DNA of 64,000 nt from Poecilobothrus nobilitatus (lineage: Eukaryota > Arthropoda > Insecta > Diptera > Dolichopodidae). The notes beneath the pieces were generated by a model. It had not been told where the DNA came from, did no database searches, and saw nothing but the letters and a program-made list of their open reading frames with translations. Below, one piece after another: positions 22,950 to 34,367 of the stretch. The DNA is taken from positions 143,230,660 to 143,294,659 of the forward strand of contig OX352772.1 of NCBI GenBank assembly GCA_947095535.1. Reading direction: 5' to 3'. Position 1 is the first letter of the stretch. Each line of letters starts with the position of its first letter. The position numbers and the translations under genes are program-made.

Positions 22950-23900
22950 AAAAAACAAAACGGCAGCATTTAATGATATTGCAAAAGAAACTCGCTCAAT
23001 ACCGGTGTTTTCTCGGAGCGACACTTATTCACTTTCTTCGAATATATCGGAAATCGACACATTATTGAGCCTGGTTCAAAAAGAACCAGGAAGAGGCTAT
23101 ATTAATAGAATATTACACTCTAAAATCCAAGGGAATGGCGCTATGAGCATCCGGCGATTACAAAATCCAACGTGGGAACAAGTTAAATTCCAGCTCATTA
23201 AATCTTTTGGCGTAGCAGAAAGGTATCTAAAGCTTAAAGAACAAGTGGATCAAATTCCAGATAAAAATGTAAGTCAAATTTATTCTAAATAAGCTATAGT
23301 ATTAGAAAAATTAAATATGAAATTTTTACTGGATCCTAGTCAACCTGGAGAATTCCAGCGCATAAATAATGAAAGGTCAATTTTAGATAAATTTCTAAAT
23401 AAAATTGACAGGGTTGATTCCATGTTTATTAGGGCCAGGAATTTAAATACATTAGAAAAAGCATATCAAGCCTTAATCGAGACGGGTTTTAATAACAATA
23501 AAATTTATAATGACTCATATAGACCTAAAGAGCATCATAATAATTTTAATAATAATGCTTTTTCAAACAATAGTAATAAAATTCACAATTTTAATAATTA
23601 CTATTCTAAAATTGCTTAAAGAATTCTACAATTTTAATAATAACAATAACAGGACTAATAACAATCCTGCTATTAATCGTTTGCATCATACTAACAATAG
23701 AAACAATTTTAATAATTCTAACAGTTATAGAAGTAACCAAAGGTTCAATTCTGGAAACAATAGGAACTATTATAACAATCCTGATCCAAATGCAATGGAT
23801 GTGGATTATTATAACTCCAACTCAATGGATTTAGAACATAATATGACAAAACGCGTTGAAAATTTTCCTTTAACGCCTCCAACAGTAGACTACCTATAAC
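22950..23900 (+). pseudogene. gag: Errantivirus gag (decayed)
   Basis: The structural Gag polyprotein. A frame running from about 22,950 carries RGYINRILHSKIQGNG, NPTWEQVKFQLIKSFGV and VDQIPDKNVSQIYSK up to a TAA at 23,290-23,292, then continues in the same frame (NERSILDKFLNKIDRVDSMF, LNTLEKAYQALIETG). These are capsid-region blocks of the insect errantivirus Gag family. After 23,500 the sequence becomes Asn/Phe-rich, and from 23,620 it continues in another frame. No CCHC knuckle is seen, which is usual for this group. The lesions are one nonsense codon and a frameshift near 23,615. It precedes the protease as usual. Confidence 0.8.
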
Positions 23901-24348
23901 AACTCTGACTATAGAGGGAAAAAAAATAAATCGCCTAATAGACACAGGAGCAGCTACTTCTATTATAGACCATAACATTTTTCCCTCAAAGAGATATAAT
24001 AAATTATTAAACCCTATAGAATTGCAAACTATTACTGGTAGTTAAATTATTCATAATGAAATTATAACAAAAATACCAGACGAATTCAATGAGTGTACTT
24101 TAATGTCATGGAAAGTAACTAACCTTTCTAATAAAAAATTTAGTGCTATTATAGGCCTAAATTTACTTTCTCCAATTAGTGCAAAAATTTACCTACTTAA
24201 TGGAAAAATTATGGTGAACAATAAAGCTACCAAATTTAATTACGCCTATCCCACAATAAATATATACCAACTAGAACCGTTAGATTTAAACAATCATTAC
24301 TTATTTGAAGTATTACGAAACAACAACTTAAATAAAGAAGAAGAAAGA
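23885..24348 (+). pseudogene. pro: Errantivirus aspartic protease region of pol
   Basis: RLIDTGAATSIIDHNIF at about 23,935-23,985 contains the D-T-G active site of a retroviral-type protease, followed by LQTITGS and, after a stop at about 24,042, FSAIIGLNLLSPISAKIYL, the second conserved hydrophobic glycine block. The reading frame then runs to 24,351. It would process Gag and Pol. One nonsense codon is visible inside the domain. Confidence 0.8.
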
Positions 24349-24384
24349 TAAAACATATTTTAAACAAAAACAAACATTAATTTT

Positions 24385-25508
24385 TTAAAGATGGGGATAA
24401 TTTAACTTGCGTAAATGATGTAAAAAATCAAATAATAACTACTTGTTCTCAACCAATTTACAGTAAAATATACAGACTCCCTAAAATTCATGACAAATAA
24501 GTAAATAAATAGATAAAAGAAATGTTGAGACAAGATATTATTCGACCCTCTAATAGTCCATACAACAGCCCTATATGGGTGGTTCCCAAAAAAAAAATAA
24601 TAGTAATTGACTACCGCAAACTAAATGAAATCACAGTTAATGATAAATTCTCTATTCGAAACATCGAATTCTTATTTGATAAACTTGGTCGCGCCCAATA
24701 CTTTTCGACCTTAGGTCTTGCTAAAGGTTTTCACCAAATTTTGGTTGACGAAAAAGATAGGGCTAAAACCGCATTCTCAACACCACAGGGTCATTTTGGA
24801 TTTAAACGAATGCCGTTTATAAATAAAATTTGTGTCGTCTATCTTGACGATATTTTGATATTCTCAACATCTCTTCAAGAGCATGTTGAAGCAATAACAG
24901 AAATACTAAGCAAATTAAGGGAACATAACTTAAAGATTCAAGTTGATAAATACAATTTTTTTTCAAAATTGATTGAATATTTAGAACACATTTTAACTCA
25001 AGAGGGTATAAAGCAAAATAATAAAAAAATTGAAATTATTAGAAATTTAGAACTTCCAAAAACTCGTAAGCAAAGAAAAACCTTTCTTGGAATAACAGGG
25101 TACTACCGCAAGTTCATAAAAGGCTATGCCAAGGTAGCACAACCCCTTACAAAATACCTTAAAAAATATAGTAAGATAAATGTAAATGACGTACTTTATA
25201 AAGACTCTTTTAACAAACTTAAGCACTTAATTACAAGTACACCTATTCTACGTTACCCGGACTTCAAAAAGAGATTTATTTTAGTAACATACGCATCAAA
25301 CTATGCTATTAGTGCAGTGTTACAACAAGATGGATACCCTATTTGCAATGCGAGCAGAACGCTAAACGAACACGAAACTAATTATTCAACAATCGAGAAG
25401 GAATTGCTTGCCATTATCTGGGAAACCAAATATTTCAGAATTTATTTGTACGGTACAACATTTACAATTAAAACTGACCATCGACTATTAGTTTGGCTTG
25501 GCGAATAA
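24385..25508 (+). pseudogene. pol: Errantivirus reverse transcriptase and RNase H (deleted core segment)
   Basis: RT N-terminus from about 24,385 (QPIYSKIYRLPKIH, with stops before 24,522), then SPIWVVPKK, VIDYRKLNEIT, STLGLAKGFHQI, TAFSTPQGHFGFKRMPF and VVYLDDILIFS with the YLDD catalytic loop. Between FKRMPF and VVYLDD the expected ~25-35 residues before block C are missing, an in-frame internal deletion. The thumb/connection (GITGYYRKFIKGYAKVAQPL) follows. RNase H starts at about 25,265, but the first catalytic position reads TYASN where TDASN is expected. The Glu in YSTIEKELLAI and Asp in KTDHRLL remain. A stop ends the frame at 25,508. Confidence 0.85.
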
Positions 25509-26640
25509 AAATAAATGAATATGACTATACCATCTAATACGTTAAGGGAAAAGACAACAAAGTCGCAGACTCCTTGAGTCAAATTGACTCAAACAAATTT
25601 GAAATAAATACTTTAAATAAAAAACGTCTAATACATCCCATTAGCTCAGTCTGGAATGAACCACAGACTCTAAAACGTATAAAATTATACGGTCATATAA
25701 AGCCAAAGGAAGTTAAATCAAATAAAAAATTTAAAATAACACCCATCAACCCAGTCTGGAATGAACCCGGCCAGACCTTAGACCATATGAGATTATACAC
25801 AAATATAAAAACGAAAGAAATAGGAGTAAATGTTTCAAACAAAAATGATTCTGAGCTAGCAACTATTCATAGTGGTGCCGAAGATATGGGTGATCACATT
25901 CCTATCTCAGAAAATATTATTAACAAATACCATACTCAAATTCATTTAGTCAAAGAAAAATATAAATCAAATACAATCATTTCAGACAAATCTATATTTC
26001 TGAAAGTGATTTAATTAATAATAATATTTTAAATGATCTATTAAGAAGATATATAAGAAAAGGTACTACAATTTATTCTGAATTAGAAAACCCAAAGTAT
26101 AGCATTTTACAACGAAAATTAATTGAACTATTTTCTAATGATCAAAATATAAATATGTCAACAACTGTGATATTTGTAACTTAGCAAAAAATGACAGAAA
26201 ACCTGAACAAAACAATTTTGAAATCACTGAAACCCCTTCAGAACCCAATGAAATAATACATGGAGACTTATTTTTCTGTTACAAGGAAGTTTATTTAAGA
26301 ATATTAGACAAATTCACCAAACATCTTGTGATTTAAAGATTAAACGATCAGAATTCGATTACAATAATACAAACTCTAAAAAATAGATTTGCAATATTCG
26401 GTAAATCCAAAAATTCGTATTCGATAATGAATTCAATACCATTAATATAAAAGACTTTTTAAGGGTAGAAAATATAGAATCACACTTTACTTCTCCTCGA
26501 TCTCATACTGGCAGCCCGCCTATAGAAAGAATTCATGGAACCCTAAATGAGCACTTGCGTATTCTAGAAGCTCAAAAATCTAAATTCACCCCACCCCAAA
26601 TGCCGCGGAAACCTACAATAATAGCATTCATTCAGTTACC
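25509..26640 (+). pseudogene. Errantivirus RNase H tail and integrase core (heavily decayed)
   Basis: 25,550-25,600 reads VKGKDNKVADSLSQI, the usual end of RNase H. 25,574-26,014 is open and holds an internal duplication of a segment with VWNEP, QTL and a KLYGHIK/RLYTNIK motif (about 25,640 and 25,755). The integrase core is recognisable only at 26,415-26,565 as FDNEFNTINIKDFLRVENIESHF and then PPIERIHGTLNEHLRILEA, covering the second Asp and the Glu of the D,D,E triad. The first Asp and zinc-finger blocks were not found in readable form. Confidence 0.65.
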
Positions 26641-26652
26641 TTAGAAAAACCT

Positions 26653-27620
26653 ATGGATTTCCTAAAAAACAAAGTTACTAATTTAGATATTATCAAAGAA
26701 AGATTGAATAAAGTAAAAATTAGTACAATCGCAAAATTAAATGAAAAGGGAAAACCATTCTCACCAGAAAATAAAGCCGAAATACTTATAGAAAACCCCG
26801 AGGCAGTTCACTATAAACACCTACATAAATACATTAAAATAAAAACTAAACTTGATAATAATAGGCTAAAAGTTTTTAGAAATAAAAACATTCACCCAAC
26901 AAGAATAGAACGAAACTTTAAATTCTTTACAGGAAATCAAGACAACAATAAAAACAAAAAGAAAGCCAATCCAGGTCAGACTTCTTATATAACTAATATA
27001 ACTTATATAACTAACTATATTTCTATTAACACTATATTAACAAAAACGCAATTAATATTCTATTCCAAAATCCTTGACATAATAGATACGAACGAATTTC
27101 AGTCAACTTTAGACGAAATTAAAAATAACTTAAACATAATTTTCTCATTAGAAACCGATTCTCTTCTAATCAAACAACTTCAAGTTCAAATTCAAAAGAC
27201 AGAACATAGTTTAAAAACAATAACTCTCTTTCGACGAAAAAGAGGCTTGATAAATTTTGGAGGCAAAATTGCTAACTGGCTTTTTGGAACAACAACACAT
27301 CGAACAACACCCAAACAACACCGACATTAATGATCATCTTTCAATAACGAATTTAAATAACCAAATTAAAATTAATACAGATCTTCAAAATAATATTAAC
27401 ACTTTATTTATTATATTTTTTTAACAAAAATCGCATAATGCGAAATCAAGTATTGACTTTACAAACTTTAAATCACACAACAGATATTACTAACAAAAGT
27501 ATAAAAAATATGTATTTCTTATCATTACTAACCGACATTAACCTATTAAATTCTGAAATAGATAAAATTCAACAAAATATTATGTTTGCAAAACAAGTCA
27601 TTCAATTTTAATCGATGAAT
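26653..27620 (+). pseudogene. env: Errantivirus integrase C-terminus and N-terminal part of env
   Basis: 26,653-26,930 resembles the C-terminal integrase segment (IKERLNKVKISTIAKLNEKG and FSPENKAEILIENPEAVHYK). From about 27,000 the sequence looks like env: at 27,225-27,290 a basic furin-type site RRKR is followed by GLINFGGKIANWLFGT, the position of the fusion peptide in errantivirus envelope proteins. The frame breaks after 27,330, and readable env-like sequence goes on to about 27,610, where LINE-E begins. Env is the membrane glycoprotein that lets some errantiviruses act as insect retroviruses. Here it is truncated and frameshifted. Confidence 0.7.
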
Positions 27621-27771
27621 TTAGTTTTTATTTATTTATTTATTTATTATTTGTACCGAACTGGCATAAATGTCAGCCGATATTTTTGGGGCTCTTTGCC
27701 TATTAGACATGTGGGTCAACTATATTGCATTTGATTCTTTTTATTTTGATTTTTTGATTTTTACATTGTTG

Positions 27772-30700
27772 TTAAATGTTGTCCCATATTCTAAAGTTTT
27801 GCAGAACCACTCTTGTTTTCTCTATACAGTGACCTTCATTGCTGGCTAACGCTTCCAACGGGAATATGTTGTGCTTCCAGAATCTAGTGGTTTCTGGGCA
27901 TTCTAAGTATATGTGTTCCACTGTTAGTCTTTCATTACAGAAGAAACAACGTGGCTGAATACTGTTGTCGAACAGGTGTTTGTGGGTTGCTAGTGTGCAT
28001 CCTACCCTTATTCTGCTAAGTTTTACTCCCAGCTTTCTGTTGTTATTGAGAAGATTTGTATTGTTTGCGTCAGGACTATGTTTACTTCTGAAAATAATGG
28101 TGCTGTTGTTTATAGTCTGTCTTCTGTTTTTTATTTTGTTGTTGATTTCTTTGTGGTCATATTTTAATGATTTTACTGTAATTGTAAGAATAGGACTTAT
28201 AATGGCCAATTTGGCTTCTTTATCAACAAATGTATTCCCTGGGATCTCTATGTGTCCCAGTATACAGGTGAGTGTGATGTTACCCTCTCCTTGGATTATT
28301 GCGTTCGTTATATCCAGTATAGTTTGAGTTTTGTTGCATGTGTTTTAAACAGCTTTGACTACACTCAGACAGTCTGTCAAGATGTTGTATTTATTTTCAC
28401 TCTGTTTGGTGATGTTTATTGCTTCCCATGTAGCCGTCTCTTCACCGACAAAAGCTTGACATTGGTTCGGTAGTATTGCTATTTTACGGATGGTGTTTGC
28501 GATCGTAATCGCTACGCCCACTCCGTACTCTGATTTAGAAGTGTCGGTGTATAATTCAGTTTTCTTTTCTTCTAGTTGTATTTGTTCATTGAAGAGTTGG
28601 ATGTATGTCTCATTACTTGTGCTACTTTTGTTGTAGATTGAAAGGCTATCATCGGCGTAATTTCTCCAATTTTCCCATGTGTGTTGGTTTATTGTTTCTA
28701 TTGTTGGCGCAGTTATTTCTAATTTTAGCTTTAGCCATTTTGAAATAGCTCTATCTAGTGCCGAATTATTTGTAAGATTTGTACAGTTTTCTAATTTTGC
28801 TTTTACTAGTCGGTGTAGTGGGTGATTGTATGTTATGTAGCTTTTAGTAATATTTTTCATGGCGCTTGCGTAGCGGAGTTCTAGTACCGTCGGGAATCCT
28901 GACTCTGTGATTAAGGCCGGCACTGTGGTGCAAGTTGTTTGTTTTCTGGATTGATTTCCTAAGCTCCTTCACATGTTTATTGTATTTCAGGTTTTTGCTG
29001 ATGGTGATTCCTAACAGCTTCAAATGAGACTTTTTCTCAATTATGATGTTATTTTGTACAATGGTGGACTTAATGCAGTTTCTTTTTTTGCGACAAACGT
29101 GCACTGCTTCGGTTTTACTTGGTGAAACTATCGCACCATGTTCGCACTTTTGCCCATGTTTCTAGTTTTAATAGAGCATTATTTATGACGTTTTGTCTTA
29201 GTCCGGTTTTCGCTTTTGCCATCAAGATTATGTTATCGGCATAAAAAAATTTTGTTAATCTTGGTATTACATTTAGTTCTTTAGCTAGAGAAGCGATGTA
29301 TATATTGAAAAGATGTACAGAAAAGAGTGAACGCTGTGGAATGCCATTCTTAAGTTCAAGATGCTTGCTGTAATATCCGTTGACTGATACCGCTATCTTC
29401 CTGCATTAGAGGAAGTCTTGGATGTAGTTGATTATTTTCTTTCCTGTGCTCCAAATATTTAGTTGTCTTAGAACGCTTTCTTTTGTGACCCTGTCAAAGG
29501 CTCTTTCGAGATCACACGAAACTATATCTACGTGATCACTTACCGCCATTGCTTCACCTAAATAGTTATCGACTTCTTGTAGCAGTGTTGTTGTACTATA
29601 ATGTTCTCTAAAGCCTTGAATTTCGTTATCTACCTTCTTATTTAACCACCAATTTAGGCGTTTAGCTACCATTTTTTCAATCAACTTGCTGTAGATAGCA
29701 GTGAGATATATCTGTACCTCTCTTGGTGCTGTGGGTTCTTACCTTTTATATAGGGACCAGTTTTGCCATTTTCCAGGCTTGTGGTATAAGATCCTGTCTG
29801 TATAACTTGTTATAGAGGTGGTTTAACCTGATATGAAATATGGGTCCAGCTTCCTTGAGCATACTGTAGGATATTCCATAAAAACCGGGAGTTTTTCCCT
29901 TAAAATCTTTTAATGTATCCAGTATTTCTCCATTGTAAAATCATTGTCTGTGACCGATTTTGCTATTTTTCTGGTATTAAGACTTCGAATTGTTGTAACT
30001 TCTCTAACGCTATTGCTTTAGTTTGCACATTTATGCACTAGGTGTTTATCTATTGCTTCTGGATTTGTTGTTATGTGATTATCAATATCCAGCATCATAG
30101 TTCCTCTGGGTGATTTTTTGTTTATAATCTGTTTGACCTTAGCCCACTTATCTTTTTGATTGTTTCCATCTATGCTGTTTGCAAACTCTTCCCAGCATTT
30201 TTTCCGTTGTCTTCTTATCTCTCTTCTAAGAAGTCCGTTTTGTTTCTTAAGGCGAATAAGTGTGGGTTCGTTTGGGTTTCTCTTATATGAACGCCAAATT
30301 CTTTTATGTTCTTTCTTGAGTTCTTTCAAAACATTGTTGAACCATTTGGGTTGGTTGTTATCTTCTTTGGGCATGTAAGCGGGATGGAGTGAGTAGCCGC
30401 TTTTCTTATAGTTTTTGTTAGTGTGGCTGCCTCTTTATTGATGTTGTTTGTGCAGGGTTTTTCGCCTAGTATTTTATCTATAAATTTTCTATATGTTTCC
30501 CAATCAGCTTTGTCTTCTTTGAACCTCCTTTTTTGTTTTGACTGTTATTTTGATGTTGTTGATTGACTTGACTAGAATAGGGTGGTGGTCGTAGCCTTTT
30601 GGGTTTTCTCCTACAAGCCAGCATAAATTGTGAGAAATGTTGATGTGAGCAATGATAAGGTCTGGACAAGTGTGTGGTTCTCTGGGACTTATGAATGTGG

Positions 30701-31231
30701 ACGAGCCATCATTCAGAATACATAGCGCTGGGTGATCATTGGTCCACTCTTCCATAATTTTCCCTTTCTCATTTAAGTAAGAATCGCCCCATATTTGGCT
30801 CCTAGCATTCATATCGCCATGAATAATGTATGGTGTGGAAATCTGCTTGTTATTTCCTCTAGATCGTGTCTATTTAATTTTACACCATTTTGTAGGTAGA
30901 CGTTGACAATTGTGGTGTTTTTTGGAAGACTCGGTACCTCAGCTTTAATGGCAATCACCTGGATGCTTGTACTTATTTTTACTATTTCGTGTTTGATACC
31001 ATTTTTAATTAACATGCCTACTCCTCTTACTCTGTTGTTTGTGCGTGGCATTATGCATATGTAGTCTTTGAAGAATTCAGGCGGGTTTTCCAGCCTGTTA
31101 TTTGTTTCTTGGATAGCTATTATAAGAGGTTTATACTTTACTATTAGCAGTTCTAAGTATGATCTGTTTCTCCAATATCATTGTATATTCCACTGGAGTA
31201 TTAGGTGATGATTGTTTGTTGTAATTGGCAT
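27772..31231 (-). pseudogene. LINE-E ORF2: endonuclease, RT, RNase H
   Basis: Start at ATG 31,229-31,231 (MPITTNNHHLILQWNI). Endonuclease blocks: IIAIQETNNRL (about 31,110), RGVGMLIKNG (31,020), VNVYLQNG (30,905), MNARSQIWGD (30,812), PDLIIAHINIS (30,660), YDHHPILVK (30,590). Linker at 30,374-30,018 with RREIRRQRKKCWEEF. RT: EKMVAKRLNWWLNKK, EIQGFREHYSTTTLL, IVSCDLERAFDRV at 29,684-29,406. The catalytic FADD box near 29,240 is degraded. RNase H: LYTDTSKSEYGVGVAI and EETATWEAI at 28,923-28,345. The C-terminus has CFFCNERLTVEHIYLECPET (28,209-27,772), a CCHC-like element of the I clade. At least six breaks in frame. Confidence 0.85.
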
Positions 31232-31754
31232 TGTATTTCAGTTTCTGGTATTTATATTTGTAACTTGTGTCATATCTTGGTTTTATAATTTTGGGTGGGT
31301 TATGGAATTATGGAATTTTATTAATTTACTATGTCTTTGTCTGCTTCTTCAATTTCGTCTTGTAGTGTTCGAATAGTTGCGTGAAAGTCAATGCGGTCTG
31401 CTGCTTTTGGAAATTTTTATAAGTACCTTTCATTTTCTTGAATCCAAATTATTGATTTTTTGGTTTTATCGTTAACTAGCTGCAGTTCTGTTTCTTTGCG
31501 CAGAGTTTGATTTATACTTGGTTTCTTTTCTTTTGCACTTGTCATTCGGATATGGAATTTGCTAAAGTCTCCGGTATCTTGAATAACACTGATTTTTCCA
31601 CTTGCCCTTTCGATCCATTCTTCAGTTTGTTCGATATATGTATGGAGTTTAGCATTACTTTCGAAATATATGATTTCTTTTCTAAGTCCGTCTTTGGGCT
31701 TTGAAAATCTTCAGTGCTGTCTTTGTTTATTTATTGAAACATCTCAGTGTCTAA

Positions 31755-33215
31755 TTAGCTTTCGTTAAAGGTTGGGGTTATTTTTTCATTGCTTGTTAAA
31801 ACTATTTGTTCCACTTCCATTGGTGTGATTTTGTTATTTGAAGCATGTTTAGTTAATTTAATTTTTGGTGCGTTATGTAATTGCACTTTGGCTAGTTGAA
31901 TTTGTGGAGGGTTTTGATTTTTTGGAATTGGTTTAATTGATGTGTTTTGTACTATTCGGTTGGTGTATAGTTTATATTGTGGTATTTTTGATGCTTCTGA
32001 TTCCAAGGAATTCGCATTGTGAGTTTTGATAGATTTTTGGTTAGCCAAAGGTGTAATGCTTAGTTCGCCCTCTTTCATTGAGCGGGCTGGTACTTCTTCT
32101 TTTAATTGTTTATCTCTATTATTTTAAATTTGTACTACAATTTTCTTGTACTGTGGGTCTGTTTTAAGTTTGCGAACGACTTCTAGAATTTGCAAGGTGT
32201 CGTCATTTTTATTCTGTATTTCTTTCTCAAGCGTCTGCTGATTTTCTTTGAGAACTTGTGCCAATGTAAGTCTATCTCCTCTAGGGCTACTAGTATTGTT
32301 GTTTTGTGGAGCAATACATCTGTTGTTGTTGGACGTTGGTGTGAAGTTTTGGCTGGTACTTTCGCGGAAGATTTTGTACGCATTTCCTTTGCTGCATCGT
32401 CTATCTGTTTTTATCTTGCGTACTTCTTTCTCTCTTAGGTACATTTGGCAATTTGGATCAGTTGGTTTTTTGATCTGCCTTTATACCTTCTTTTTGACAG
32501 TTCTTGCAAAGTTGTGTGGTGCATTTCTCCTTATCTTTTTTCATTCTTGAGTCCTCGAACAAAAATCACAGGCGGTTATTAGCGCTTTGCAGTGCTTTTC
32601 TCGATGATTCAGCTTCTGGCATTTCCTGCATTTCATGGGATTGGGATAGAACTTCCTTACTTTGCAGTTGAGGAATCCGATCTTGATATCTTTAGGGGGT
32701 TCAGCCGTGTCGAAAGTGATGCTCAAGAGACCGCTGTATTGTGGTATTTTGTTAGCCCGATTGTATTTGCGACCTGGGAAGCGGAACGCTTCTACGATGT
32801 GCGCGACTGGGTTATCTTTTTGTAGCTCATCTAGTAGCTGCTGGTCTGTTAGTTGTTCTTCCACTATTTGCAGGCAGTTAGCTACTTCTTTTGAGAAATT
32901 TAGGCTCTTGATGTACTCCGCCTCAATCTAAGTTGTGTGTAGTACTGCAGTCTTTGCCAATCTTTCAGAAATTTTGCGGTTTTCTACCTCTACAGTTATG
33001 TTACCATCCCTGTTGCACTCTGCTATTACTGTAGATGAATAGTCTTTTATAGCTCTACTGATGGCAAAAATACTTAAGTTTCTCATGGTCTTGGTTTTGT
33101 CTTTAGGCTTGATGAGAATAAATCTATTTTCTGCCACGGACTTTGTCAATGGAGGAAATACCGCCATATTTTCGCCTAATTCATGAAAACGATTTGTGCC
33201 CCTCTCGAGAGCCAT
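31755..33215 (-). pseudogene. LINE-E ORF1, Gag-like protein with CCHC motifs
   Basis: Four blocks read leftward: 33,215-32,928 (RFILIKPKDKTKTMRNLSIF, an RRM-like segment), 32,864-32,541 (a second domain, then MKCRKCQKLNHREKHC, a CCHC knuckle, and CDFC, the start of a second), 32,444-32,124 and 32,078-31,755 (basic, low-complexity C-terminus with KPIPKNQNPPQIQLAK). This is the RNA-binding protein of an I-like LINE. Breaks at about 32,925, 32,540 and 32,110. The long plus-strand ORFs over the same bases (32,190-32,931) are its mirror and are not genes. Confidence 0.75.
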
Positions 33216-33240
33216 TTCAGGGATTTCACTTCTCTAGCCC

Positions 33241-34367
33241 TAACTGTTTCTTTGTCCTGTCTTGTTTAATCTTAAATTCAGTATAATTACTTATACTAAA
33301 TAAAAGCCTGTTCGTCTATGCCTTGGAGATTTGCTTTCTCAGTATAATTTTACAATTAGACCCAGAAGCGAAAAGTGTCCCGTTTTTAGTTTGCTAGATT
33401 GTTGTTCTTGAAGGTATTTAGTTTTATTTTTTTAAACAATTGATTAGTCAACTTTGTGTTTTCAATTTGACGTCGTTTTAAAACTTTGTCCTATCTTCTC
33501 TTTTTACACGATTTAAAAGTTTTTATCAACCTGAAAAAGCTCCTTTGAAGAGTATTCAATTCTTGAAAAAATAAATTTGTCTCTTAATTCTGTTTCGTTA
33601 TTGTGACTATATACTTAATTATTTTTATTTAAAAGCATATGAAAAATTTTGCACAAAAATGTTACAAGGATAAGATTATTTTTTTCCAAATGCAATAAAT
33701 GATTTGATTATTTTTAAATCAATTGTCTTTACTTTAGAAAAGTATTTATATTTTGGTTAATGACAGTTAGGTCTTAACTGCAGGTGTTTTTAAATTTTTT
33801 TATACTATATATTGTTTATTATTTTGAATAGAAAAAAATAAAATAAAAAAATAAATAAAAATATTCAATTTTTTAATAAATTTTTTGCTTATTCTGTTGT
33901 GATTTTGTGTCTATTTTATTTTCATTTAACATTCATGTAAAAATTTTGCCCAAAATTGTTGCACTGATAATCTAATTTTTTTTTTTTTATTTTGTTCAAA
34001 CTATAAGAAATATTTTGATTGTTTTTAACTCAATTGTTTTTATTTAGAAAAAAAAATTATATTTTAGTTAATGACCGCATACCGACTCGCATACCATTTA
34101 CTATGCGAGTTTAGTTGAGACCATAGATATATGACTATTAGATAGGCAGTGAAGAAAATATTTTCAGCCAATTTTGAGAAACAGCTGAGTGAGCCGTGCG
34201 TATGTATTGCTTTAGTTTCCTCAGAAATAGTTTCCTAAAAGTTGAAATTTATAGGAAATTTTTATTCTAAATGAATTTTTAAGTAATTTAAAAGTAACGT
34301 GCAATTTTTAATTTAAAAAGTTTAAAAAGTTTTTGAAATTAAATAAAAAAAGTGAAAAAAAAGTAAG
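33241..34367. repeat. AT-rich DNA with two diverged direct repeats of about 190 bp
   Basis: 33,600-33,790 and 33,885-34,085 share the order TTATTTTYATTTAA, AAAAATTTTGC-CAAAAtTGTT, ATTTTGATTRTTTTTAA-TCAATTGT and TATATTTTRGTTAATGAC. They look like two copies of a non-coding repeat, or a duplicated end of the P-like element that follows. 34,080-34,115 contains a small inverted repeat (GACTCGCATAC and TATGCGAGTT). No gene. Confidence 0.5.

Larger units (their letters stand above)
27625..33240 (-). mobile_element. LINE-E, I-clade-like non-LTR retrotransposon, antisense
   Basis: Nearly complete: ORF1 (33,215-31,755), ORF2 (31,231-27,772) and a 3' tail of TAAA units (TTTA on the plus strand, 27,625-27,646). 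It is inserted in the env gene of the errantivirus in the opposite orientation. Both ORFs carry stops and frameshifts. The 5' edge lies somewhere between 33,215 and 33,420. Confidence 0.8.

Noticed and set aside
32190..32931. Plus-strand ORFs of 77-100 residues
   Set aside because: They mirror the LINE-E ORF1 on the minus strand, which carries the recognisable zinc knuckle.
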